From RYN-111 sp963760125 (GTDB lineage: Bacteria > Actinomycetota > Actinomycetes > Mycobacteriales > SCTD01): 64,000 bases of DNA. This document shows positions 1 through 8,156 of the stretch, piece by piece. The notes below the pieces were generated by a model that was given only the letters and a program-made list of their open reading frames with translations, made no database searches and had not been told where the DNA came from. A program made the position numbers and the translations under genes. The stretch spans positions 434,001 to 498,000 of the forward strand of contig CAVXBV010000007.1 in the NCBI GenBank assembly GCA_963760125.1, written 5' to 3'. Positions within the stretch are counted from its first letter, which is position 1. The number at the start of each line of letters is the position of its first letter.

Positions 1-414
1 GAGGAGCACTGCGCGACCAGCCCCTGGACCGGCCCGCAGCCCCGCCACCGCGTCGACGCGCTGCTGTGCGACAGCGCCCTGTCCCGCGTGTTCAAAGACC
101 CCCTGGGGCAGGTGACCAGCCTCCAGAGCCTGACCAACCAGATCACCACCGCTCAACGCAAAGCCCTCGCTGCCCGCGACCGGCACTGCACAGCGAAAGG
201 CTGCCACCGGCCCCCCGCGTTCTGCGACGCCCACCACCTCGTGAGCCGTCAGAACGGCGGCGCGACCTCCATGGACAACCTGACCCTGCTGTGCCGAAGA
301 CACCACGTCCTGTGGCACCACGGCCGACTCACCCTCCACGACCTCCACCTGCCCTGGCTCACCCACCGGCCCGACCCCCTGGGCCCACCCCACCTCTGGC
401 ACGACACCGGCTGA
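1..414 (+). CDS. HNH endonuclease domain protein (13E12/DUF222 type), 5' truncated
   Basis: The reading frame is open from base 1, so this is the C-terminal 137 residues of a longer protein. The first visible residues (EEHCATSPWTGPQ, then a short run before VFKDP) resemble the end of the DUF222 region of actinobacterial 13E12-repeat proteins. An HNH module follows: the pair in RHCTAKGC, then FCDAHHL, an Asn in MDNLTLLC and RRHHVLWH, giving the Cys/His zinc ligands and the HNH metal-binding residues. These proteins occur in many copies in actinobacterial genomes, and their substrates and roles are largely unknown. The family assignment is firm; biological function is not. The copy number alone does not show that it is mobile. 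Confidence 0.85.
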   Translation, partial: EEHCATSPWTGPQPRHRVDALLCDSALSRVFKDPLGQVTSLQSLTNQITTAQRKALAARDRHCTAKGCHRPPAFCDAHHLVSRQNGGATSMDNLTLLCRRHHVLWHHGRLTLHDLHLPWLTHRPDPLGPPHLWHDTG

Positions 415-566
415 CCCGGGCATCGGAGCGTGGGTGGCGAGGAGGTCGCCGTCGCTAGAGCCGCGAGAAGCGGCCATGGCCGCCCTTTTCGACGCCGCGC
501 ACCCTCTCGGTGACGTTTGGAATCTCGGCAGTGTCTCCTTTCGGAACGAAGGCGCATGATGGAGTC

Positions 567-875
567 ATGACCGCTGACGAATTCTTCGTCGAGGACGAAC
601 CACGTGAGTCGATCGAGGCCGCCTTCGGCGCTGGTCGGCGCGTTGTGACACGTCGGCCCGTCTCGTCCCGTCAGATAGGAGCGGAGAGCCAGGAGCCTGG
701 CCGCTTCGAGCTGTTCATGACGACGGACGGAGAGTTTTGCTTCAGATTGAGGGCCGCGAACGGCGTCATCGTGGCGACCAGCCCCCGTTACTCGAGCAAG
801 TCCGCTGCGCTTGAGGCCATCGCTTCCGTGAAGGCGATGGCCGCGGCTGCCCCGGTCGACTCCATGGCGGGCTGA
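567..875 (+). CDS. DUF1508 (YegP-like) small protein
   Basis: A 102-residue protein. The second half (from about residue 49, RFELFMTTDGEFCFRLRAANG, continuing through a VATSPRYSSKSAALEAIASVK stretch) matches the DUF1508/YegP fold, a small beta-beta-alpha unit seen once or twice per protein. The family role is unknown. The first half is charged and unrecognised. I chose ATG 567 over an upstream in-frame start at 510 because a CATGAT box lies six bases before it, similar to the leaderless promoters of other genes here. It stands alone, next to an orphan antitoxin-like gene on the other strand. Confidence 0.65.
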   Translation: MTADEFFVEDEPRESIEAAFGAGRRVVTRRPVSSRQIGAESQEPGRFELFMTTDGEFCFRLRAANGVIVATSPRYSSKSAALEAIASVKAMAAAAPVDSMAG

Positions 876-1016
876 CGCGCCGTCAGCCCTCTCGATGTCA
901 GGCACTTCGTGTTGGCGCCTGCACCCCGCCGTGGCGTCTGCCCTCGGCCATGTCGGAGAGCGCCGCGGCTTGATCCGCGGCCTGGGCTGGAGTCAGCGAT
1001 GAAATTCGTCGCTCTC

Positions 1017-1307
1017 TCAGGTCTGGTCCTTACCGTGACACGCCACTACAGCTACGGGCCGTTCCGTGAAGGGGATGACCTGCCCGATAGTGGCGGCTCG
1101 TCCGCGGCTGTGCGCCACTGCCACCGCGGTGTCGTCGTCCTCGCCGGCCAGGTCGAGTGCCTCGTTGATGCGCGCCGTAAGGGAAGATTGGTCCAGTTCC
1201 TCGAGGCACCTCGTGGTTGCGGTGGCAGAGAATCGGGAACTCCTCACGCCGAACTGAGCGGCCCGCTTGTCCACCCGCTGGACTGGCACCGAGAGCGCAT
1301 TCTTCAT
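1017..1307 (-). CDS. orphan MazE-like ribbon-helix-helix antitoxin
   Basis: A 96-residue product. Its N-terminal part (MKNALSVP, then RVDKRAAQFGVRSSRFSATA and CLEELDQSSLTARINEAL) follows the pattern of actinobacterial MazE-type antitoxins, which begin with a short beta strand, have two helices and then an Asp/Glu-rich stretch ending in an AVAxxxR motif. Compared with my memory of the family the segment after LSVP looks a few residues short, and the usual C-terminal toxin-binding tail is replaced by IGQVIPFTERPVAVV. No MazF-like gene follows in the 140 bases downstream, so it is an orphan and perhaps a decaying gene. I chose the internal ATG at 1307 because it begins the recognisable domain; an in-frame extension runs up to 1352. 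Confidence 0.5.
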   Translation of the reverse strand: MKNALSVPVQRVDKRAAQFGVRSSRFSATATTRCLEELDQSSLTARINEALDLAGEDDDTAVAVAHSRGRAATIGQVIPFTERPVAVVACHGKDQT

Positions 1308-1370
1308 GGCGAAAATATGACCGGGTAGGAAGTCCTCCCGTATCCCTCTCAACAGCGGCGACTCGGCCGA

Positions 1371-1667
1371 TCAGCGGAGTACCTTGATCAACTGGGCGAC
1401 TGTGGGAGCCCCGCGAAGGCCGTCCGGTGTGGCGTAGACGCGACAGGACAAGCCGACTGGCGCGGCGTGATCCGCGAATGGGTCGCGCCCGTCCACGAGG
1501 ACCGTGGGGGAACCCCGGAAGTTCAGCCGCTCGGCATCCTCAGGCGTCGTCACCTCGACGTGCTCGGGGACGATGTTCAGCCTGGCGACCGCAAGGGCTT
1601 CCCGGAGCCGACCGTCCATCTGCTGCCAGTTGGGGCAGTCGTCGAAGTAGAGCAGCTGGATCTCCAT
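1371..1667 (-). CDS. thioredoxin-fold protein (DDCPNW type)
   Basis: A 98-residue protein that begins MEIQLLYFDDCPNWQ, a strand followed by a Cys-Pro motif where thioredoxins have CxxC, and has a cis-Pro-like FRGSPTVLVDG segment near residue 55, so the fold is that of small thioredoxin-like proteins. Only one Cys is in the active-site motif, so it may act through mixed disulfides or bind a metal rather than exchange a disulfide. A GTG start at 1688 would add seven residues; I prefer ATG 1667 because the first beta strand begins there. The substrate is unknown and the gene has no coherent neighbours. Confidence 0.65.
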   Translation of the reverse strand: MEIQLLYFDDCPNWQQMDGRLREALAVARLNIVPEHVEVTTPEDAERLNFRGSPTVLVDGRDPFADHAAPVGLSCRVYATPDGLRGAPTVAQLIKVLR

Positions 1668-1749
1668 GGGTCGCCCAAGTGCCTTCACCTTCGTCAGTAT
1701 GCGCGCCCGGCGGTCACCGCGCGCCTCGTGCGTCTGACAGGCTCAGGGG

Positions 1750-2193
1750 GTGCAGCTCACGGCCGTTCCCTTCGACGACGCGCGCGACCTGCTGGACGCC
1801 ATGACCGCGGACCTGGCGGCCAGGTACGGCGGGCGCGGCGCCTCACCCGCGGACGGCCGCGAGTTCCTCCCGCCGTACGGCGTCTTCCTGGTCGTGGAGG
1901 ACGAGGGCGAGCACGTGGCGTGCGGGGGCCTGCGGCTGCTGCAGGACGGCGTCGGTGAGATCAAGCGGATGTACGTCGCTCCTGACCACCGCGGTAAGGG
2001 GCACGCCAGGACGGTGCTGCGTGGCCTGCTCGAGCACGCCCGCGCCGTCGGGCTGACCGAGGCCTGGCTGGAGACGGGGAGCCTGCAGCCCGAGGCCATG
2101 GCGCTGTACGAGAGCGAGGGGTTCACGCCCATCCCGCCGTACGGCTACTTCAAGGACCAGCCGCTGTCGCGCTGCTACCGCAGGCCGGTGTGA
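1750..2193 (+). CDS. GNAT family N-acetyltransferase
   Basis: A 147-residue enzyme of the Gcn5-related acetyltransferase fold. The acetyl-CoA loop is visible around residues 76-90 (IKRMYVAPDHRGKGHARTVL), with the usual RxxGxG/A pattern. A later segment, ETGSLQPEAMALYESEGF, is the typical C-terminal region that closes the active site. The acceptor substrate cannot be read from the sequence. Translation starts at GTG 1750, and the stop codon overlaps the GTG of glnE by 4 nt (GTGA), so the two genes are probably co-translated. Confidence 0.85.
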   Translation: MQLTAVPFDDARDLLDAMTADLAARYGGRGASPADGREFLPPYGVFLVVEDEGEHVACGGLRLLQDGVGEIKRMYVAPDHRGKGHARTVLRGLLEHARAVGLTEAWLETGSLQPEAMALYESEGFTPIPPYGYFKDQPLSRCYRRPV

Positions 2194-5100
2194 GCACACG
2201 GGCCGCCACCGAGGCGGGCCGGCTCGTCCGCCTGGGCTTCTCCGACGTCGACGCCGCCGCGGCCGACCTCGCAACTACCGGGCTGTGGACCGACGGGGCT
2301 CCTGCGGACGCCGGCGCCGCCGTGGTCGTCCAGGCCCTCGCCGACGCCGCCGACCCCGACCTGGCCCTGCGCGGGCTGGCGCGACTGCTCGCGGCGACGC
2401 GGCGACGCGAGCAGCTGCGGGTGGACCTCTGCGAGCGCGAGGGCTTCCGGCACCGGTTGCTGTCGGTGCTGGGGGCCAGCGCGGCCTTGGGGGATCACCT
2501 CGCGCTGCACCCCGAGGACCACGTGGTGCTGCTCGACGACGAGGTCACGACGGTGCGACCCAGCCTCTACGGCCTGCAGTGGCAGCTGCTGCAAGCGGTC
2601 GGGGCACCACCGGCCAGCCCGCTGCCGTGGGGGAGCGGTGGTGCCGTCGCGGCGAGCACCGGGCCGCACGTCCGAGCCTCGCTGCAGCACTCCTACCGCC
2701 GCTGCCTGCTCGGCCTGGCGGCGCGCGACCTGGCCGGGGGCATGGCGGTCGAGAACGTCGCCGCCGAGATGTCGGACCTTGCCAGCGCGACGCTGTCGGC
2801 TGCGCTGGCGATGGCGATCGCCGGGCTCCCCGAGGGCTCGGCCGAGGTCCGCCTGGCGATCATCGGGATGGGCAAGTGCGGAGGCCACGAGCTCAACTAC
2901 GTCAGCGACGTCGACGTCGTGTTCGTCGCGGAACCGGTGCGCGGCGCCGACGAGCAGGCGGCGCTCCAGACCGCCACCCAGCTCGCCTCGGCGGTGATGC
3001 GCATCTGCGGCGAGGTGGCCTGGCCGGTCGACGCGGCGCTCCGTCCCGAGGGCAAGGCCGGGCCGCTCGTGCGGACGCTCGCCAGCCATGTCGCGTACTA
3101 CGAGCGCTGGGCCAAGACGTGGGAGTTCCAGGCGCTCCTCAAGGCCCGGCCCGTCGCCGGCGACCTCAGGCTGGGACGGGAGTACGTCGAGGCGCTCGCG
3201 CCCATGGTCTGGCGGGCCGGCGAGCGGCCTGGGTTCGTCGAGGACGTGCAGGCGATGCGCCGACGGGTCGAGGCGACGTTGCGCGGCGACGAGTCCCAGC
3301 GGGAGGTCAAGCTCGCCCCGGGCGGGTTGCGCGACGTGGAGTTCAGCGTCCAGCTGCTCCAGCTCGTCCACGGCCGGGCCGATGACACGCTGCGTTCCGG
3401 CACGACGCTCACGGCCCTGCAGCAGCTCGCCGACGGCGGGTACGTCGGGCGAGAGGACGCGCGTCACCTCGCCGAGGCGTACCGGTGGCTGAGGGGCGTG
3501 GAGCACCGGCTGCAGCTGCACCGCCTGCGCCGTACACACCTGCTGCCTGCGGACGACGACGACGACGCGAACCGGCGGCTGGCCCGCTCGATGGGCTATC
3601 GCGGGGACGTCCTGCCGCTGTTCCGGCGCGAGCGGTACGGCCACTTCCGGGAGGTCCGGCGGCTGCACGAGAAGCTCTTCTACCGGCCGCTTCTCGGCGC
3701 CGTGGCCCGGCTGCCCGCGGAGGAGATCCGGCTCACCCCCGAGCAGGCCAAGGCGCGGCTCGAGGCGCTGGGCTTCGACCCCGGTCCGGCCCTGCGACAC
3801 CTGGAGGCCTTGACCAGCGGGGTGTCTCGACGGGCGTCGATCCAGCAGACGCTGCTCCCGGTGATGCTCGGCTGGTTCGCCGACGCCGCCGACCCGGACG
3901 CCGGGCTGCTGTCGTTCCGGCAGGTTTCGGACGCCTTGGGGACCTCGCCCTGGTACCTCCGGCTGCTGCGTGACGAGAGCGAGGCGGCACAACGGCTCGC
4001 CCGGCTCCTGGCGTCCTCCCGCTACGTCGCCGACCTGTTCGTGCGGACCCCTGAGGCGGTCCGGCTGCTGGCCGACGACGCCGAGCTCGTCCCTCGCCCG
4101 CTCGAGGCTCTGCTCGCGTCGTTCCGCGCCGTCGCCCGGCGACGCGACGACTGGGAGCTGTCGGTCCGGACGGTACGGAGCCTGCGTCGCCAGGAGCTGC
4201 TGCGCATCGCCTGCTCCGAGCTGCTCAACGTCTCACCCCGGGTCGGCCAGTCCCTCTCCGACGTCACCCGCGCCACGATCGACGCGGCCTTGGACGTCGC
4301 GCTGCGCAAGGTCGCCGTCGAGCGGCGCACCGATCTGCCGATGACGATGGCGGTCATCGCGATGGGGCGGCTCGGAGGTGGTGAGCAGAGCTACGGGTCC
4401 GACGCCGATGTGCTGTTCGTCCATCAGGCACTGCCGGGGGCGTCCGAGTCCGAGGCGGCGTCGGCCGCGTCCGCTGTCGCCAACGAGCTGCGGCGGTTGC
4501 TGGCCCTGCCGGCGCCGGACCCGCCGCTGCTCGTCGACGCTGATCTGCGTCCCGAGGGCCGCCAGGGCCCACTGAGCCGCAGCCTGTCCTCGTACGCCGC
4601 CTACTACGCCCGCTGGTCCCACGTCTGGGAGGCGCAGGCCCTCCTGCGCGCTGCGCCGCTCGCGGGCGACGCGGAGCTGGCGGCGAGGTTCCTCGAGCTC
4701 GTGGATCCCGTTCGCTACCCCCACGGGGGTCTCACCCAGGAGCAGCTCACCGAGGTGCGCCGCATCAAGGCGCGGGTCGAGACCGAACGCCTGCCGCGCG
4801 GCGCCGACAAGTCGCTGGCCATGAAGCTCGGCCAGGGCGGCATCGCCGATGTCGAGTGGACGGTGCAGCTGCTCCAGCTGCAGCACGCCCACGAGGTCTG
4901 CGGGCTCCGGACGCCCCGCACCCTTCCTGCCCTCCGGGCAGCGCTCGAGGCGGAGCTGCTGGACCGCGAGGACGCCCACGTGCTCGAGCACGCCTGGACG
5001 CTCACCTCCCAGGTCCGCGACGCCCTGGTGCTGGTACGCGGGAAGGCGGCGACGAGCCTGCCGTCGAGCGGCCGCGAGCTGGCGGGGGTCGCCCGCGCGC

Positions 5101-5198
5101 TTGGTTACGCTGCAGGGGACCAGGGCGAGTTCCTGGACGACTACCGGCGGGCCACCCGACGGGCCAGGCTCGTGGTCGAGAGGATCTTCTACCAGTGA
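2190..5198 (+). CDS. glnE: bifunctional glutamine synthetase adenylyltransferase/deadenylyltransferase
   Basis: The 1002-residue protein has the full length of GlnE, which attaches AMP to and removes it from glutamine synthetase type I, adjusting nitrogen assimilation to the glutamine level. Two nucleotidyltransferase cores are present. The N-terminal deadenylylating core has GMGKCGGHELNYVSDVDVVF at 226-245, and the C-terminal adenylylating core has MGRLGGGEQSYGSDADVLFV at 725-744; both keep the DxD metal pair. Each is followed by the helical GlnE/PII-uridylyltransferase-like domain (PEGKAGPL, then GGLRDVEFSVQLLQL, and PEGRQGPL, then GGIADVEWTVQLLQL). Its target is encoded in the same window at 57709-59133, where Tyr402 lies in DKDLYELPP. 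The GTG start overlaps the preceding gene by 4 nt and the stop overlaps the next by 4 nt. Confidence 0.98.
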   Translation: MSTRAATEAGRLVRLGFSDVDAAAADLATTGLWTDGAPADAGAAVVVQALADAADPDLALRGLARLLAATRRREQLRVDLCEREGFRHRLLSVLGASAALGDHLALHPEDHVVLLDDEVTTVRPSLYGLQWQLLQAVGAPPASPLPWGSGGAVAASTGPHVRASLQHSYRRCLLGLAARDLAGGMAVENVAAEMSDLASATLSAALAMAIAGLPEGSAEVRLAIIGMGKCGGHELNYVSDVDVVFVAEPVRGADEQAALQTATQLASAVMRICGEVAWPVDAALRPEGKAGPLVRTLASHVAYYERWAKTWEFQALLKARPVAGDLRLGREYVEALAPMVWRAGERPGFVEDVQAMRRRVEATLRGDESQREVKLAPGGLRDVEFSVQLLQLVHGRADDTLRSGTTLTALQQLADGGYVGREDARHLAEAYRWLRGVEHRLQLHRLRRTHLLPADDDDDANRRLARSMGYRGDVLPLFRRERYGHFREVRRLHEKLFYRPLLGAVARLPAEEIRLTPEQAKARLEALGFDPGPALRHLEALTSGVSRRASIQQTLLPVMLGWFADAADPDAGLLSFRQVSDALGTSPWYLRLLRDESEAAQRLARLLASSRYVADLFVRTPEAVRLLADDAELVPRPLEALLASFRAVARRRDDWELSVRTVRSLRRQELLRIACSELLNVSPRVGQSLSDVTRATIDAALDVALRKVAVERRTDLPMTMAVIAMGRLGGGEQSYGSDADVLFVHQALPGASESEAASAASAVANELRRLLALPAPDPPLLVDADLRPEGRQGPLSRSLSSYAAYYARWSHVWEAQALLRAAPLAGDAELAARFLELVDPVRYPHGGLTQEQLTEVRRIKARVETERLPRGADKSLAMKLGQGGIADVEWTVQLLQLQHAHEVCGLRTPRTLPALRAALEAELLDREDAHVLEHAWTLTSQVRDALVLVRGKAATSLPSSGRELAGVARALGYAAGDQGEFLDDYRRATRRARLVVERIFYQ

Positions 5199-6190
5199 CC
5201 GTGCACAACGTGACCGTCGCCGACACCCGCTTTCTCGTCCGCGACCGGGGCGAAGGCCCGGGGACTGCCGTGCTGCTGCTGCACGGCGTCCCGGAGACCT
5301 CGTCGGTCTGGCGCGACCTCGCCCCGGCGCTCGCGGAGGGCCGGCGCGTCCTCGCCCCCGACCTCCCGGGCCTCGGCGGTTCCGCGTACAGCGGCCCCTA
5401 CGACGTCGCGAGCGTCGTGGCTCAGCTCGTCGCCCTGCTCGATCACCTGCTGCCCGGTCAGCGCGTCGACGTGGTCGGCCACGACTGGGGCGGTTCGGTC
5501 GCCCTCGGTCTGGCCGGCATCGCCCCCGAGAAGGTCCGCCGCCTCGCGATCGCCAACGCGCCGTACCGCAAGGTGAACCTGCTGCGCGCGGCGCACATCC
5601 CGCTGTTCACGCTGCCGGTCGCGCCGGAGCTGCTGTTCCGCCTCGGTGGCGCCCGGATCATCGACGCGATGCTCGGCCTCGCCTGGAAGGCCAAGGACGT
5701 CACGCTCGACCCGGAGGCGAAGGCGGAGTACGTCGCGGCGTACACCGACCCGGCGCGCGTCACCGCCATGCTCGGCTACTACCGCGCCGCGACGCGACCC
5801 AAGCTGGCCGCTGCCCTGCGACGCACGCCGCTCGCGGGAGCTCCCCGGGTCAACGCCGAGAAGATGCTGGTCCTGTGGGGTGCCGCGGACCCGGTGCTCA
5901 CCGTCGCGATCGCCGAGTCGGTCGTGAAGGACCTAGGCCCGTCGTGCCAGCTCGTGACGATCCCGGATGCGGGGCACTTCGTCATCGAGGAGGCGCCGGA
6001 CCTCGTGCGCGAGGTGCTCACAGAGTTCCTCGCCGACGACCAGCCGGCGGCTGCCAGGCCTGTGAAGAAGGCGGCCACGCCTGTGAAGAAGGCGGCCGCT
6101 CCCAAGAAGGCAGCCGCGAAGAAGGCCGCTCCCAAGCTGGCCGCTCCGGACCGCACCCCTGACGCGGAGGGCGGCTCTGAGGCGTCCTGA
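5195..6190 (+). CDS. alpha/beta hydrolase (epoxide hydrolase/dehalogenase-like) with Lys/Ala-rich tail
   Basis: A 331-residue alpha/beta-hydrolase. LLLHGVPETSSVW gives the oxyanion HGxP motif and VVGHDWGGSVAL the nucleophile elbow. The nucleophile is Asp, as in epoxide hydrolases and haloalkane dehalogenases, not Ser. An acid is likely in GAADPVLT and the histidine is in DAGHFVIEEAP. The substrate is unknown. After the fold ends, the last 40 residues form a repetitive tail of VKKAA, TPVKKAA, APKKAAAKKAA units, resembling the basic tails of actinobacterial nucleoid proteins such as HupB. Start GTG 5195 overlaps the glnE stop by 4 nt. The next gene begins inside the tail coding region. Confidence 0.85.
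   Translation: MTVHNVTVADTRFLVRDRGEGPGTAVLLLHGVPETSSVWRDLAPALAEGRRVLAPDLPGLGGSAYSGPYDVASVVAQLVALLDHLLPGQRVDVVGHDWGGSVALGLAGIAPEKVRRLAIANAPYRKVNLLRAAHIPLFTLPVAPELLFRLGGARIIDAMLGLAWKAKDVTLDPEAKAEYVAAYTDPARVTAMLGYYRAATRPKLAAALRRTPLAGAPRVNAEKMLVLWGAADPVLTVAIAESVVKDLGPSCQLVTIPDAGHFVIEEAPDLVREVLTEFLADDQPAAARPVKKAATPVKKAAAPKKAAAKKAAPKLAAPDRTPDAEGGSEAS
6166..6170 (+). promoter_or_regulatory. ribosome binding site supporting CTG start at 6177
   Basis: GGAGG lies six bases before CTG 6177, inside the 3' end of the preceding hydrolase gene. No ATG or GTG occurs in frame until 6417, while the frame between is clearly protein-like, so this site decides the start. Confidence 0.5.
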
Positions 6191-7691
6191 GCTCGCCGAG
6201 GGCCGGACGGTCCTGCGGCGCCCCGAGGTCGCGGCGGGGCTGACGGCGCTCGTCCTCGATCTTCTGCGGCTGCTCCTGCAACCCGCAGCCGGAACGGACG
6301 CCGCCGCCCAGCTCGCCCGGGCCTCCTTCGCCCGCGCGGCGCCGCTGACCCCTGTCGACCTGTCCTGGTTCGGCGGCCTGCACCCGTTCGGCTACTCCGT
6401 CCTGGCCCCCGGGATCATGGCGGTGCTCGGCGTCGCCCTCACCGGTCTGCTCGCCACCGTCGCGCTCGCGGTGCTGTTCGCTCGACTGCTCGCCGACAGC
6501 GTCCGGCCCTTGTCCGGTGCGCTGCTCGGAGCGGTGTTCGCCGTGGCCAACGACGTCAGCGGCCGCACGGCTTTCGCCCTCGGTGGCGTCGCCGCGCTGT
6601 CCGCGCTGCTGCTGCTCCCGCGCCGCCGACCGGCAGCAGTGGCCGCCGTCCTCACCGGGCTGCTCAGCCCGGTGGCGGCCGCCTTCCTCGGGCTGGTGGC
6701 CGCGGTCCTGGTCCTGCAGCGGCGCCCGGGTGGCTGGACCCTGGGGCTGGCCTGCTCGATCCCGGTGACGGTCGTGGCGCTGCTGTTCCCCGGTGGTGGG
6801 CGCCAGCCGTACTCCTTCGGCAGTGCCCTGCCGCTGCTGCTGCTCGCCCTGGTGACCGCGCTGTTCGTCACGCACCCGCTCGTGCGGACGGGCGCCCTGC
6901 TGTACGCCGGAGCCGTGGCCTTCTTCTCGGTCAGCCACGACCCGTTCGGCTCCAACATCACCCGGCTCGGGGCCCTCGTCGGCGCCGCGATGCTCGTCGC
7001 CTACGCGCGCCGGTTGACCGTCCCGCTCGTCATCGTCGTGGCCTACTGCCTCACCTGGCAGCTCAACCCGACGAAGGCGGACCTCTCGGCCCGACCCTCG
7101 CCCCCGATGAGTGCGCTGATCGGCGCCCTCGAGGCGCGGGACGCCCACCGCGTCGAGGTCGTCCCCGTCCGTGACCACAGCGAGGCCTACCGCGTCGCGG
7201 AGCAGGTCCCGCTGGCCCGGGGCTGGCTGCGCCAGACCGACGTGCGCGACAACCCGCTGTTCTACGACGGTCGGCTGCTCGCCCCGACGTACCTCGCGTG
7301 GTTGCGCGAGCACGCCGTCGACCACGTCGCCCTGCCCCGGCGCTCGCTGCTCGACTACGGCGGTTTCCGTGAGAACCGGCTGCTGCGCGAGCCGGTCGCC
7401 GGCCTCAGCCCGGTGTGGCAGGACGACGACTGGACGGTGTTCGCCGTGCGGGACCCGGAGCCGCTGGTGAGCGCGACGCTCGTGTCTCGTCCAGCCGGAC
7501 GCAGATCGTGCTGCGCTCCGACACCGCAGGAGACGTCGACCGTCCGGATCCGCTGGTCGCGCTGGCTGACCCTGGACGGACCGGCGTGCCTGGAGCGCAA
7601 GGGCGACGGGATCGAGGGCGTCGTCGTGCGGTTCTCGGCACCGGGGACGGTCACGCTCGGGAGCAGCCTGCTCCCGAGCAACCACTGCTGA
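6177..7691 (+). CDS. polytopic membrane protein, unknown function; possible compensated frameshift
   Basis: About 504 residues: roughly ten hydrophobic segments in the first 340, then a soluble C-terminal domain. The first segment (DLSWFGGLHPFGYSVLAP and what follows) is plainly coding, but no ATG or GTG precedes it in frame. The best start is CTG 6177, six bases after GGAGG (6166-6170) and 14 nt inside the preceding gene. A shorter product could start at ATG 6417. Between about 7490 and 7540 the frame reads through rare-looking codons (TCT CGT CCA GCC GGA CGC AGA), whereas the neighbouring frame reads SSSRTQIVLRSDTAGDV with normal codon use, and the main frame resumes with VRIRWSRWLTLDGPAC. 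This suggests two nearby compensating indels. The layout is reminiscent of GT-C-like membrane proteins, but no catalytic motif is recognised. Confidence 0.7.
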   Translation: MRRPELAEGRTVLRRPEVAAGLTALVLDLLRLLLQPAAGTDAAAQLARASFARAAPLTPVDLSWFGGLHPFGYSVLAPGIMAVLGVALTGLLATVALAVLFARLLADSVRPLSGALLGAVFAVANDVSGRTAFALGGVAALSALLLLPRRRPAAVAAVLTGLLSPVAAAFLGLVAAVLVLQRRPGGWTLGLACSIPVTVVALLFPGGGRQPYSFGSALPLLLLALVTALFVTHPLVRTGALLYAGAVAFFSVSHDPFGSNITRLGALVGAAMLVAYARRLTVPLVIVVAYCLTWQLNPTKADLSARPSPPMSALIGALEARDAHRVEVVPVRDHSEAYRVAEQVPLARGWLRQTDVRDNPLFYDGRLLAPTYLAWLREHAVDHVALPRRSLLDYGGFRENRLLREPVAGLSPVWQDDDWTVFAVRDPEPLVSATLVSRPAGRRSCCAPTPQETSTVRIRWSRWLTLDGPACLERKGDGIEGVVVRFSAPGTVTLGSSLLPSNHC

Positions 7692-7697
7692 GCAGCC

Positions 7698-8117
7698 TCA
7701 GACGAGCGGGCGCTTGAAGCCGATCAGCTGGGCGAACCTGGGTGTGGCAGCGAACTGCGCGAACGTCCACACCGCGGGTCGACCGACCTCCTGCGACAGG
7801 TGCACCACCTCGGTGGCGCTGCACACGACGCCGACGTGCGCGCCGAAGGCCTGCTGACGGTCGTGCAGGAGCACCAGGTCCAGCGGCTGCGGCTCCAGGA
7901 CCAGGCGCGTCGCGTCGGTGTCGCGCCAGAGCTCGGCAGCGCGCAGTGCCGGCATGACGATGCCGAACTCGGCCAGCACGGCGTAGGCGAACAGGTGGCA
8001 GCTGGCCCCGCCGCTGAGGTCCCCGGCGGCGACCGCACCGGGGTAGCGGGTGCCGTCGTACGGGACGTCCCAGAACGACGCGGGGAGGGCCTGCAGGAGT
8101 GCTGGGAGGGTCTCCAT
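7698..8117 (-). CDS. NlpC/P60-like (papain-fold) small protein
   Basis: A 139-residue protein without signal peptide. GGASCHLFAYAVLAEFGI puts a Cys at the start of a helix and FGAHVGVV supplies a His on the following strand, the arrangement of NlpC/P60 and related papain-like Cys hydrolases. I infer a Cys-His amidohydrolase or acyltransferase activity; the substrate is unknown. Because it has no export signal it is unlikely to act on the cell wall from outside. ATG 8117 was chosen over ATG 8153 because a TACGCT box sits six bases upstream, as in the other leaderless genes. The 8153 start would lie three bases after the stop of the upstream GNAT gene and is the alternative. Confidence 0.55.
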   Translation of the reverse strand: METLPALLQALPASFWDVPYDGTRYPGAVAAGDLSGGASCHLFAYAVLAEFGIVMPALRAAELWRDTDATRLVLEPQPLDLVLLHDRQQAFGAHVGVVCSATEVVHLSQEVGRPAVWTFAQFAATPRFAQLIGFKRPLV

Positions 8118-8123
8118 CCCGGG

Positions 8124-8129
8124 AGCGTA
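8124..8129 (-). promoter_or_regulatory. -10 box of a leaderless promoter for the 8117 gene
   Basis: TACGCT on the minus strand, six bases before ATG 8117; fits the TANNNT box with 6-8 nt spacing seen at eleven other genes here. Confidence 0.5.
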
Positions 8130-8156
8130 GAGCAGCCCGGGGCTGGGCGACATGGC

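Noticed and set aside
1..414. Mobile element or homing endonuclease
   Set aside because: The HNH domain belongs to the 13E12 family, which is common and not tied to an element; no terminal repeats are seen.
909..1328. 139-codon plus-strand frame opposite the antitoxin-like gene
   Set aside because: The minus strand carries the MazE-like pattern; the plus frame has no recognisable domain and poor start context.
2175..3992. 605-codon minus-strand frame opposite glnE
   Set aside because: Antisense shadow of glnE: very Arg/Pro/Gly-rich, no start signal, no domain.
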